A stretch of 64,000 bases of DNA, from positions 62,001-126,000 of the forward strand of contig JADLHZ010000125.1 in the NCBI GenBank assembly GCA_020848545.1. The letters are read 5' to 3'. A model generated the notes under the pieces. That model saw only the letters and a list, made by a program, of their open reading frames with translations, had not been told where the DNA came from and did not search any database. The position numbers and the translations under genes were made by a program. Of this stretch, positions 16,823 through 25,345 are shown piece after piece. The DNA is from Deltaproteobacteria bacterium. GTDB lineage: Bacteria; Myxococcota; JADLHZ01. Position 1 is the first letter of the stretch, and every line of letters starts with the position of its first letter.

Positions 16823-18509
16823 GCCCTCAGCCGAGATGGTGGCGCGGATGTGCTGCGCGAGCTGCGGGCGTTCCTTCGCGGTCGATCACCATCGTTTGGT
16901 CGGGACGAGCGCGGTCGCTTGCGTGTGCGGCGCGACGCTCCCGCTCGAGCCGCTCGCGAGCGATTGGCCGAAGCCCTTCGGCAAGTACTCGCTGCTCGAA
17001 CCGATCGCGATGGGCGGGATGGGCGCGGTGTTGCACGCGAAGCTCAGCGGCGCGTCGGGTTTCACCCGCGAGGTCGCGATCAAGAAGCTACTCCCGCACC
17101 TGTCGGCCGAGCCCGAGTTCGTCAACATGATGGCGCGAGAGGCGCGGCTGTCGGTGCTCCTGCAGCACCCTAACATCGTCCAGGTCTTCGACTTCGATCG
17201 GCACGGCGCCGAGTACTTCATCGCCATGGAGTACATCCGCGGCGTCGATCTGCTCGGGCTGAAAAAGCGCTCGGCCGCGGAGCACATCCACTTGCCGGTC
17301 GCGGTGTGCGTGGCGATCGGCGTGCAGATGTTGCGCGGCCTCGATCACGCGCACAAGCTCACCGGGCAAGACGGGGCGCCGCTCGGGATCATTCATCGCG
17401 ACGTCTCACCGCACAACGTGATGGTGAGCCAGGACGGGTGGGTGAAGCTCACCGACTTCGGGATCGCCAAGGCGAAGACCGAGAGCTCGTTCACCAAGAC
17501 CGGCGTGCTGCGCGGCAAGATCGGCTACTTCGCGCCTGAGCAGGTGAACGCGGCGCAGGTCTCGGCGGCGACCGATACGTACGCCGCGGCGATCGTCTTG
17601 TGGGAGCTGTTGAGCGCGCAACGCCTCTACACCGGTGAGAGCGAGTTCGAAGTGTTGAAGCGGATGGCAGAAGGGAAGGTGCCGAGCCTTTCGCTCGTGC
17701 GCCAGGATGCGCCGGCCGCATTGTGTGCGGTCATCGATCGCGCGCTGCTCGTGTCGCCGGCGGAGCGCTTCCCGGACGCCGGGGCGTTCGCGTCAGCGCT
17801 GGTTGGGGCGATGGCACCCCTCGGCGCCGATGGGTTGCGCGCGGAGCTCGAGGCGTTCTTGCACGCGCATCCAACGCTCACGCAGCGCCGCGCTACGGTG
17901 TCCGACAACGATGTGGTGACGCGCGTGACGGACATCGGCGTCGAGCTCGTCGGCGTCGAGCTCGTCGGCGGCAGCTCGGCAGAGCCCATCGCGGCGAAGC
18001 CGGCGGTCGCTGCGCCTGCGCCTGCGGCGCCCATCACGGTGAGTCATCCACGCCGACGCAGCTCGGGGTGGCTGATCGGCGCTTGTCTGCTTGCAGCGGC
18101 GGCGGTCGCCTGGTTTGCCATTCCGCGAGCGTCCGTCCCCCCAACCGGAGTCGCGTCGCCATCACCATCACCATCGCCATCGCCATCGCCATCACCATCG
18201 CCATCACCATCGCCATCGCTCAGACCGACGCCGCTCACCGCGCCCGAGATCCAAGCCGTCGTCCGCAATCACACCGCGGCGATCGTCGCCTGCGTGCGCC
18301 ACGCAGGAGCCTCCGCCATGCCGCCCCAGGTCTCTGCGCGCGTGACGATCTTGCGCAACGGGAAGGTCGAGAGCGTCGATCTCGATCTTGCGCCCGCGCT
18401 TTCGGGCGTCGAAACGTGCATGCAAAAGGCGCTGCGCGGAATGAAGTTTCGCTCGCATGACTCACAGCGCGTCACCGTCGTCATCCCGCTGAAAATCGAA
18501 AACCTCTAG
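16776..18509 (+). CDS. Membrane Ser/Thr protein kinase with zinc ribbon and AgmX/PglI-type C-terminus
   Basis: This 577-residue protein has an N-terminal Cys cluster (CCASC about 26-30, CVC about 49-51) likely to bind zinc. A PknB-type kinase domain follows at about 68-335: glycine loop AMGGMGAV, ATP-binding Lys103, Glu121, catalytic HRDVSPHN (207-214) and DFG (227-229). All key residues are present, so it should be active. A transmembrane helix at about 435-453 is followed by a (Ser-Pro) repeat linker. The last 95 residues match the AgmX/PglI C-terminal type seen in myxobacterial motility and envelope proteins, probably outside the membrane. ATG 16797 is an alternative start. Its stop shares CTAG with the convergent gene. 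Confidence 0.85.
   Translation: MTASIDIMSAVSNDAEPSAEMVARMCCASCGRSFAVDHHRLVGTSAVACVCGATLPLEPLASDWPKPFGKYSLLEPIAMGGMGAVLHAKLSGASGFTREVAIKKLLPHLSAEPEFVNMMAREARLSVLLQHPNIVQVFDFDRHGAEYFIAMEYIRGVDLLGLKKRSAAEHIHLPVAVCVAIGVQMLRGLDHAHKLTGQDGAPLGIIHRDVSPHNVMVSQDGWVKLTDFGIAKAKTESSFTKTGVLRGKIGYFAPEQVNAAQVSAATDTYAAAIVLWELLSAQRLYTGESEFEVLKRMAEGKVPSLSLVRQDAPAALCAVIDRALLVSPAERFPDAGAFASALVGAMAPLGADGLRAELEAFLHAHPTLTQRRATVSDNDVVTRVTDIGVELVGVELVGGSSAEPIAAKPAVAAPAPAAPITVSHPRRRSSGWLIGACLLAAAAVAWFAIPRASVPPTGVASPSPSPSPSPSPSPSPSPSPSLRPTPLTAPEIQAVVRNHTAAIVACVRHAGASAMPPQVSARVTILRNGKVESVDLDLAPALSGVETCMQKALRGMKFRSHDSQRVTVVIPLKIENL
18156..18218. repeat. CCATC(A/G) hexamer microsatellite encoding a Ser-Pro repeat
   Basis: Ten in-frame CCATCA/CCATCG hexamers follow an initial TCG codon and encode S(PS)10 in the extracytoplasmic linker of the kinase. 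Slippage by whole hexamers keeps the frame and would only change the distance between membrane and C-terminal domain. Confidence 0.85.
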
Positions 18510-19999
18510 GAGCGCTGCAGATCGATGTTCAAGATCACGACGTCGCCAGGTCGTACGTCGATCTCTTTTTTCTGCGTCAGATAACCCTTTGCCGAGACGA
18601 GCACCGTGTGCCTGCCGGCCGGCAGCTCCCGGTGAAAGCGCCCGTCGTCGTCGGAGATCCACTTGAGCCCGAGCGAGGGCACGAAGATCTCCGCGGCGAG
18701 TGACGCCCCGGTGCGTCCGTCCTTGACGATGCCGCGGAGCTCGCCGGTTTGCGGGCGATCGAGCGGCTGCAGCGCGAAGTCGACGGTGACGACTTCTCCG
18801 ACTGCGCCGCGAGCGACGGTCTTGTCAGACGGCGCGTGGCCGGGTGCGCGTGCGCGAACTTGCATCAGCCCGGCGCCGCAGGCGAGCGGATAGCTTCGAT
18901 AAGCGCCGGTGGCCGGATCGACTGCGAGCGCGCTCACGTCGCCGTCGCCCACGCTGACAGTCGCGCCGATCGGCAACGCTGCGCCGCCTGCGCTGCGGAC
19001 GGTGCCGCGAACGGTGAACGTCGCTGGCGCGATCTCTTTGACCACGTCGCGCGGGACCTCTTTGACGACGACTTCACGCGTCGGCTCGGCGCGAGCGAGC
19101 GAAGGTCTGACGAGCAGGCGCACGAACGCTTGCCACGACGGCAGGCCGGGCAACGCGCCGTCCACAACCGGCGCTCCGCTCAAGCGCACGTCGGTGCCGA
19201 ACGCGAGCTCGAGCGTTCGTGCCGGCGCCACGGCTTTCACCCCTGCGCTGAACAAGAACGGGTGTTCCGCCGCAGCGAGCCCTGGCGCGATGCCCCCGCT
19301 CACCTCGATGAAGCCGCCGAGGCCGAGCGCGCCTTTGATGTCGAACGAAGCGTCGGCGGCGATCGCGACGAGGATCAGCCCCATCTGCGCCGTGCCCGAC
19401 GCAAAGCGCAGCATGCCTTCGAGCGGCCCCGCGAACAGGAGCCCGCTGCGATCGACGAGGTAGCCGGCGTTCGCGGAGACGTGGATCACGCGATGCGGCC
19501 GCCACGTCGCGAGCGCTTGCAGCGAGAGGCGGAACGCGTCGAAGCGCAAGCCGTTTCCGAGCACCGACGTCGGCACGTTGAAGACGACGTGGGCGCCGAT
19601 GCTGAAGCTCTTCGGCAAGCCGAGCGACCACTTCAACGTCAACGCCGGATCGCCGAAGGTTTGCGCTTCGGGCGACAAGAACGGCGCGCTCGGCGGGCCG
19701 GCGTTCGCGTCGCTCGTCGCGTGACCCATGAGGCCGATCTGCACCGTCTCGTGTGGCGCGAACGCGAGCACGAGGTGATGCTCACTGCGCCGATGCGCGT
19801 CGCCCGCGGCGATGAAGTTCTTCGCCTCGAAGAAGCTGGCTTGGTAGCCGAGCACGAAGGTGAATTGCGGGAGAGGGAGCGCCGCCTCGACGCGATGGGC
19901 GCCGGCCGTTCCGCGTAGGGATAGGGTGGCGCTGTCGTCGCGTGACGAAACGGTCGCACGCTCATCAGCGAGCGCGGCGACGAGCAGCAGCGCGATCAT
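18506..19999 (-). CDS. Outer-membrane-like protein with carboxypeptidase-regulatory repeats
   Basis: This 497-residue exported protein starts with a short signal peptide (MIALLLVAALADE). Residues about 30-300 are made of alternating amphipathic strands with many aromatic and Gly residues, suggesting an outer-membrane beta-barrel or transport-like fold. Residues about 320-490 contain two carboxypeptidase-regulatory-like or PEGA-like beta-sandwich domains; the last includes the HRELPAGRHTVLVSAKGYL pattern. ATG 19999 overlaps the TGA stop of the upstream IPT lipoprotein gene as ATGA, which decides the start over ATG 20005 and implies coupling. Its stop shares CTAG with the convergent kinase gene. 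The substrate is unknown. Confidence 0.7.
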   Translation of the reverse strand: MIALLLVAALADERATVSSRDDSATLSLRGTAGAHRVEAALPLPQFTFVLGYQASFFEAKNFIAAGDAHRRSEHHLVLAFAPHETVQIGLMGHATSDANAGPPSAPFLSPEAQTFGDPALTLKWSLGLPKSFSIGAHVVFNVPTSVLGNGLRFDAFRLSLQALATWRPHRVIHVSANAGYLVDRSGLLFAGPLEGMLRFASGTAQMGLILVAIAADASFDIKGALGLGGFIEVSGGIAPGLAAAEHPFLFSAGVKAVAPARTLELAFGTDVRLSGAPVVDGALPGLPSWQAFVRLLVRPSLARAEPTREVVVKEVPRDVVKEIAPATFTVRGTVRSAGGAALPIGATVSVGDGDVSALAVDPATGAYRSYPLACGAGLMQVRARAPGHAPSDKTVARGAVGEVVTVDFALQPLDRPQTGELRGIVKDGRTGASLAAEIFVPSLGLKWISDDDGRFHRELPAGRHTVLVSAKGYLTQKKEIDVRPGDVVILNIDLQRS

Positions 20000-22221
20000 G
20001 GCCATACCCGGATCACGATCGGAACCGCGTCAGCGCATTCGCTCACGTTCGTCGCGCCGGCGCACGTTCCGCCCCAGCCTGCGCAAATGATCTTGGCGGT
20101 GCTCTGCAGCCCGACCGCGCGGCAACGTTGCGCGAGCGTCCCGGTGTCGATGACGCGCCCGCGCGGATTGAAGCCTTGGTCGAAGCTCGTCGCATCGACG
20201 CGTATGATCGTCATCACTTCCTTTCGCGTCGTGTCGTCTGCCGTCGCGTAGCCTGCGAGCACCACCTTGTCGTTCGCGTCGATCGCCACGGCGTTGAGTT
20301 GCTCGCCGAGAAAGCCGGTGCCTTCGTGCGGGTTGGCGCCGCCGCCTTGAAAGCCGAGGTCGATAGAGCCCGCGGGGCCGGCGCGCAAAAACGCCGACAA
20401 CTGCCCCATGGTGGTGTCGACGCCGCCGGCGAGTGTGACGGTGAAGCCCGCGTCGGCGCCGCGCGCGATCGCGCCGTAGGCGTAGTTGGCGGTCGTATTG
20501 TCCGGGGGTCCGATCGGAAACGACCAGCGCGTGAAGCCGCCGTTGAAGCTCGCGTCGACCATGCCGTCTGCGATGACCTTGAGCGCGCCCTGTTGCCACC
20601 GCTTCGGTCCGGTGGACGCGCTCGAGTACGCCGATCCGGTGGCGACGATGCCGCCGCTGCCCGAGAGCACGACGCCGCTGAAGATCGTGCAGCGCCAGCC
20701 GGCGTCGAACGACATCGTGTAGCTGCCGCGGCCATTCGGTGCGCGAAAGCCGGCGGTGTCGAGGGTGAGCGCGGGCGTGCCGTCGACGCGGGCCAAGTGA
20801 CCGAAGACGTCGACTCCGTTCGGGCACGATGCGGCGTCGAGCGCGCGGCTCCATGGGCCGGAGTAGCCCGCGAGCACGACCTTGTCGTCGGGTTGCACGA
20901 CGAGATCGAACGCGGCTTGATCGCCGGCGCCGCCGAAGGTGTTTTGTCCGAGCAGCGTGCCGTCGCTGTCGAAGAGCGCCACGAGCATGTCGCGATCGGC
21001 GCCTTCGCGCGCGCCGGCGACGACGATGCGCCCGTTGCTCAAGCGGCCGACGGCGAACGCTTCATCGGCCACACCGACGGCCAGATCGGCGAGCACCGTG
21101 CCGGTGCCGCCGCCGAAAGACGGATCGAGCGCGCCGTCTGGCAGCAAACGCGCCAAGAACACGCGGCGATCGATGACGGCGGTCGTCGGCGACGCCACTC
21201 CAGCGACGAGCAAGCGGTCATCTGGAAGCACCAGCATGTCGCGAATGCTCGCGAAGCTCTGCCCGGCGAGGCGCGCGACGCCGCCGGTCGCGAATGTGTG
21301 ATCGAGCACGCCCGGCTGAAGATAGGTGAACGCGTCCATCAGCGTGTGTGTTTGTCCTGCGATCGTCGCCGAGACTGCGACCGCACGGCTGACGCCCGTG
21401 AGCGTCGCCGGCGGCGTCACACATTCGGCGCTCGTCGCCGAGAGGATCGTCAGAGACGCGCACGGGATGCCGCTGACTGTCGCGGTCATGCTCGCGTGAA
21501 ATGCAGCTCCGGTGAGCGTGAGCGTGGTGCCACCGGCCGGAGGTCCTTCTGTGGGCGAGACGGAGATCAACGTCGGCGCGGCGAGGTAGACGAACCCGTT
21601 CGCCAAGCGTGAGAGCCCGCCGACAGTAGACACAGTGACGTCCACGGGCCCGGCGGTAGTTTGCGCCGGCGTGACGCACGAGATTTGTCCGGCGTTGACG
21701 ACGACGACGTTCGTGCAGGCGGCGCCGCCGAAGTCGACGAGCGGTGTGCCCAGGCCGATCGTGTCGCCGGCGAGGACCACTGGGGTACCGCCGGTGAGCG
21801 GGCCTTCGCTCGGGCTGACGCCGTCGATGCGCGGGGGATCACGATAGAAGAAAGCGCCGGCGATAGTCGTCGACTCGCCGCTCTCGAGCGTGACGCGGAC
21901 GTCGTGCGAGCCGGCGCGTGAAGGGCTCGTCGTGCAAGTGAGGCGCGTTCCATCGGCCGCGGCGATCGGCATCACGCAAGGCGCGTCACACCCTCCGTCC
22001 GTGCACGCGAGCGTCACCGCAGCGCCGTCGAACAAGGCTTCCCCGCTGAGCACGAGCTCCGTCCCGCCGCTCGTTGGGCCTTCGCTCGGCGCCACTGTGT
22101 CGGCGCGCAACGATGCGATCGCAGCCGGCGCTTCGGCAGGGACCGCTTGCCTTGGAAAAAATCCGGCTCTCGACCAACAGCCGGCGAGCACCGCTGAGCA
22201 GAGCACGGACGCACGGAGCAT
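19996..22221 (-). CDS. IPT/TIG - beta-propeller-like lipoprotein
   Basis: This 741-residue lipoprotein has lipobox VLAGC. Three IPT/TIG immunoglobulin-like domains follow at about 43-125, 128-210 and 213-300, each opening with a SP(T/S)EGP..GGT motif. The rest (about 305-735) has repeated segments of the DDRLLVAG and DGALDPSFGGGTG type, as in delta-60/DUF5122 beta-propeller repeats. Such proteins are exported and bind or scaffold at the cell surface. ATG 22221 is used because it gives a proper signal peptide. The downstream barrel-like protein is translationally coupled to it, so they may act together at the outer membrane (inference). Confidence 0.78.
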   Translation of the reverse strand: MLRASVLCSAVLAGCWSRAGFFPRQAVPAEAPAAIASLRADTVAPSEGPTSGGTELVLSGEALFDGAAVTLACTDGGCDAPCVMPIAAADGTRLTCTTSPSRAGSHDVRVTLESGESTTIAGAFFYRDPPRIDGVSPSEGPLTGGTPVVLAGDTIGLGTPLVDFGGAACTNVVVVNAGQISCVTPAQTTAGPVDVTVSTVGGLSRLANGFVYLAAPTLISVSPTEGPPAGGTTLTLTGAAFHASMTATVSGIPCASLTILSATSAECVTPPATLTGVSRAVAVSATIAGQTHTLMDAFTYLQPGVLDHTFATGGVARLAGQSFASIRDMLVLPDDRLLVAGVASPTTAVIDRRVFLARLLPDGALDPSFGGGTGTVLADLAVGVADEAFAVGRLSNGRIVVAGAREGADRDMLVALFDSDGTLLGQNTFGGAGDQAAFDLVVQPDDKVVLAGYSGPWSRALDAASCPNGVDVFGHLARVDGTPALTLDTAGFRAPNGRGSYTMSFDAGWRCTIFSGVVLSGSGGIVATGSAYSSASTGPKRWQQGALKVIADGMVDASFNGGFTRWSFPIGPPDNTTANYAYGAIARGADAGFTVTLAGGVDTTMGQLSAFLRAGPAGSIDLGFQGGGANPHEGTGFLGEQLNAVAIDANDKVVLAGYATADDTTRKEVMTIIRVDATSFDQGFNPRGRVIDTGTLAQRCRAVGLQSTAKIICAGWGGTCAGATNVSECADAVPIVIRVWP

Positions 22222-22343
22222 CGTGGCTGAATATGGCACAGGTTCGCCGGCGACGCGCGCAAGCTTCGCTGATCACCACGCCGTCGCGAGTCGCCCCTTG
22301 AACGCCGAGCCCCAGGGAGGGCGGCCTCGGCGCGCGGGATCGC

Positions 22344-22364
22344 AACCTCGTAGGAAACGAGGTT
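22344..22364. terminator. Perfect 8-bp hairpin downstream of the 960-aa gene
   Basis: AACCTCGT (22344-22351), loop AGGAA and ACGAGGTT (22357-22364) form a perfect eight-pair stem in the 196-bp gap between two minus-strand genes. No T-run follows on the minus strand. It may be a Rho-assisted terminator or mRNA 3'-end stabiliser. Confidence 0.4.
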
Positions 22365-22417
22365 CTCGCTGCGAGCGCGCACCACCCCATGGGGGAACCG
22401 CCGTCGTTAGTTGGAAG

Positions 22418-25300
22418 CTAAGCGCGTCGGGAGCGCGCCGACTTACGCCACAAGCCCAAGTACTCCTCCTGCACGTCTTTACCGACCACGCGCATCTCGC
22501 CGGTCTTCGTCGTCGAATCGCCCGCCGCTTCGACCACGCTCTCGAAGAGCAATGCTGTCTCGAGCTGCACATCTTCGAACGGCGAGCCGTGCAAGCTGCC
22601 GTCGTGGTTGATCGTCCAGCCGTCGCCGACGAAGTGCAGGCGCTTCTTGTCCTTGAATTCGTAGGTGTACGACCTCTGCGGAATGTCGTCCGTGCGCGGG
22701 ATCAGCGTTTTCTTGCGAGCGGCCTTTTCGAACGCCTCCATGTCGAAGTCGTTCCTCTTCGATGATCCCTGCAAGACGAGCGCGCCGTCCATCATCGCGT
22801 CCAAGTGTTCCTTGCCGATGATCTTCTTGTACCCGGCCATCGAAAGCACCGTGCCGCAGCCCTTCAACGCCGTCGTCATCTGCGCGTCGGTGTAGATCTT
22901 CGTGAAGCCGAGACCCTGCATGCGCTTTCGCACCTCCGGATCGCGCTCGACGATCGTCACGTCGTAGCCCTGCTTCTTCATGTACAGCGCGGCGAAGCGG
23001 CCCATGGCGCCGGCGCCCACGATCGCCACCTTCTTGTTCGGCGCCTGCACGCCGGTGACCTCGCTGAACTTCCGCAAGCGATCGACGACGCGCGTCGCGT
23101 AGAACTCGGACGCGACTTCTTTTTTGGCCTCGGAGTACGCCACCGAATAGTAGACGAACGGGACGCGGTGGTTCTTCTCCTTCATCTCGGCGGTGATGCG
23201 ATAGCCGGCCGCGGTCACCTCGACGACCTTGAACTTGTGCGCGTGCGCCTTGAACTTCGTTTCGATGAGCTTCGCCGCTTGGCCGCCGTCGTCGAGGATG
23301 ATGATCGGCTGCCCTTGGCCGTGCTTCTTCACGCGCTCGTCGAACTGTTTGATCATGCGCTCGATGCCGCGCTCGACCGCGCTCGAGAAGCCGTCGAGAT
23401 CGTAGACCGGGAACTTCTCCTGCTTCACGCCGATCTCGTCCAACGCGAGATCGAACGCCGGGTCGAAGGGGTAGGGCGTCGAGACGAAGCACGCGTTCTT
23501 CGGGCTCATGCCGGCGCGCGCGAAGAGGTCCATCAGCGTCGCGACGTCGCTGTAGCGGTGATAGACCATCATCATGTTCGCGTGCTCGAGCGGCAGGCGG
23601 CCGTCCAAGCGTTTGATCGCGTGGGCGAAGAGCGGCGCATCTTCCACGCGCGGGATCGCCAGCACTTTCTCGGCGGCTTTCAACGGGCTCCACGGCGGCT
23701 CGGTGTTGGCGTCGAACTTCGGATCGACGGCTTCGCCGAGGCCGGTCAAGACGCGCGAAGTCCGGTTCTTCAGCGCCTTCAGCGTGCGCGCGTCGAGCGA
23801 GTCGTTGAAGAGGCCGTCCTTCAACATGAGCTGCAAGTAGTAGAGCGCTTTGTCGTAGTTGACGATCGGCGCGCGCTTCATGCCGGCGACGATCTGCTTG
23901 AAATCGCGATCCTTCGGCGCGGTGCGGATCGTCTCCAAAAGGTTTCGGCACACCTGCCACTTCGCGCGCTCCGTCGGGCTGAGATCCCAGCCGACGCCGT
24001 CTTTCTTGATCTTGTGATAGAGCTGCGCGTCCGGCAGGCGGCCGTCTTCCTTGAACTCCGCCGACTTCTTGAAGGCCGCTTCCACTTCTTCGACGCTCGC
24101 GCCCGGCCCTGCCTCTTTCATCGCCAGCACCCAGCGCGCTTGGTAGCGGAGCGTGTAGTCGTTCTTGCTGCCGATACGCCAGCGTTGGAACTCGGTGATG
24201 ACGCCCTTGTGCCGCTCCATTTGCAGGCGCCACAGGCGAAACGGTCGCTTGATGCCGTGCAATTTCTCGAACTGGAGGAGCGCCTTCTTCAGCGCGTCCT
24301 CGCTCGGCGCCTTCCCTCGCAGCATCGTCGCGAGCGTCTTCAGCTGATCGCGCACGCTCATGCCTTCGCGCGGCGAGCTGGCGGTCGCTTGCGACACGGC
24401 ACCGGTGACGCCGTTCGGCTGCAAACGCCCGCGCTTGCCTTCTGGCTTCACCGCTTCGAACAAGCGATCGACGCGGCCTTCGCCTTCCTTCTTGTCGTAC
24501 ACCCGGAGCTTGTTCAGCCAGCCGAGCGTGTAGCTGCCGTTCTTGGTCTGCGGCGGAAAGCGCTCCTTGAAGCCTTTGTCTGCGCTGAGCAGCTGCAAGA
24601 GATCGGTCTGCTTTCGGATCACCCAGCCGTGCTTGGCGATGAGCCCGGTGATCGCATCGGCGATCGCGCCGAAGTGCGCGCGGCGTTTCTCGGCGTACTG
24701 CGTGGTCGCCCGCCGCGCGATGGTGATGCCGAGGGCTTTCTCCACCGTGCCGTGATCGATCCCGCGGATGCCGAGCGCGTCGAGCTCCAAGCGCAGCTCC
24801 AAGTAGGTGAGCTCTTCTTCGTGATAGCGCGCGATCGCACGCTTGGCATCACGCAGCACACTCGGCGAGAACGTGCGCTCGGACGGCACGCGGCCCTTGA
24901 AGTCTTCGGGCCACATGCGGCGTAGCGCGTTCGAGGTCGCTTTGTCGATGCCGTGTTTTTTGCGAAACGCCGCGGCTGGCATCTGCCGCTTCAAGACGAG
25001 CAGCAACCAATCTTGGCGCATCGCCTCGAGCTTGGTCCCGGAGAGCTCGCGCGCGCCGACGGTGTAGCTCCTTCCCTTTTCGAAGGGCGACGCTTGCGCG
25101 CGCAGATCGAGCAGCTTGCGGCCTTTGACGTCGCTCGCGATCGCTCGCCCCGCGGGACCGGCGATGCGGCGGGCCGAGCGCGCCATGTGCTCGAGGTCGG
25201 CGACGGCCGCGGGCTTCGCCGCAGGCGCCTGCTCAGAGCGCACGTCCACCGGCGCCTGTTCGAGGCGAGGGATTACGTTGCCGCGGCGGACGGCGGTCAT
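22418..25300 (-). CDS. 960-aa protein: basic helical region fused to adenosylhomocysteinase-like fold
   Basis: The C-terminal part (about 580-945) resembles S-adenosylhomocysteine hydrolase. A segment about 582-740 looks like the substrate half, and an NAD-binding Rossmann unit begins near 757 with VAIVGAGAMGRFAALYM. It continues through ERDPEVRKRMQGLGF, a TDAQ segment, MDGALVLQGSSKR and GDGWTINHDGS, in the order of the family. Residues about 80-570 are strongly basic and helical with repeated tryptophan- and arginine-rich units (RQDWLLLVLKRQM, RYQARWVLAM) that could be helix-turn-helix-like, but I recognise no named domain. True SAHH is about 430-490 residues, so this is an unusual fusion. 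It probably shares a transcript with the upstream FG-GAP lipoprotein gene (45-bp gap). Catalysis is unproven. Confidence 0.7.
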   Translation of the reverse strand: MTAVRRGNVIPRLEQAPVDVRSEQAPAAKPAAVADLEHMARSARRIAGPAGRAIASDVKGRKLLDLRAQASPFEKGRSYTVGARELSGTKLEAMRQDWLLLVLKRQMPAAAFRKKHGIDKATSNALRRMWPEDFKGRVPSERTFSPSVLRDAKRAIARYHEEELTYLELRLELDALGIRGIDHGTVEKALGITIARRATTQYAEKRRAHFGAIADAITGLIAKHGWVIRKQTDLLQLLSADKGFKERFPPQTKNGSYTLGWLNKLRVYDKKEGEGRVDRLFEAVKPEGKRGRLQPNGVTGAVSQATASSPREGMSVRDQLKTLATMLRGKAPSEDALKKALLQFEKLHGIKRPFRLWRLQMERHKGVITEFQRWRIGSKNDYTLRYQARWVLAMKEAGPGASVEEVEAAFKKSAEFKEDGRLPDAQLYHKIKKDGVGWDLSPTERAKWQVCRNLLETIRTAPKDRDFKQIVAGMKRAPIVNYDKALYYLQLMLKDGLFNDSLDARTLKALKNRTSRVLTGLGEAVDPKFDANTEPPWSPLKAAEKVLAIPRVEDAPLFAHAIKRLDGRLPLEHANMMMVYHRYSDVATLMDLFARAGMSPKNACFVSTPYPFDPAFDLALDEIGVKQEKFPVYDLDGFSSAVERGIERMIKQFDERVKKHGQGQPIIILDDGGQAAKLIETKFKAHAHKFKVVEVTAAGYRITAEMKEKNHRVPFVYYSVAYSEAKKEVASEFYATRVVDRLRKFSEVTGVQAPNKKVAIVGAGAMGRFAALYMKKQGYDVTIVERDPEVRKRMQGLGFTKIYTDAQMTTALKGCGTVLSMAGYKKIIGKEHLDAMMDGALVLQGSSKRNDFDMEAFEKAARKKTLIPRTDDIPQRSYTYEFKDKKRLHFVGDGWTINHDGSLHGSPFEDVQLETALLFESVVEAAGDSTTKTGEMRVVGKDVQEEYLGLWRKSARSRRA

Positions 25301-25345
25301 GCCTCCGTCATCGGCAACAGCCCCGGGCTCGTCGCGTCAAAGTGC

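Noticed and set aside
18044-18268. Antisense open frame reading a run of Asp-Gly repeats, and a His-rich frame on the plus strand
   Set aside because: Both are other-frame readings of the CCATC(A/G) microsatellite inside the kinase gene.
22805-24925. 706-residue plus-strand open frame
   Set aside because: Antisense to the 960-residue gene; Arg/Leu/Val-rich with no recognisable structure, whereas the minus frame has clear SAHH-like motifs.
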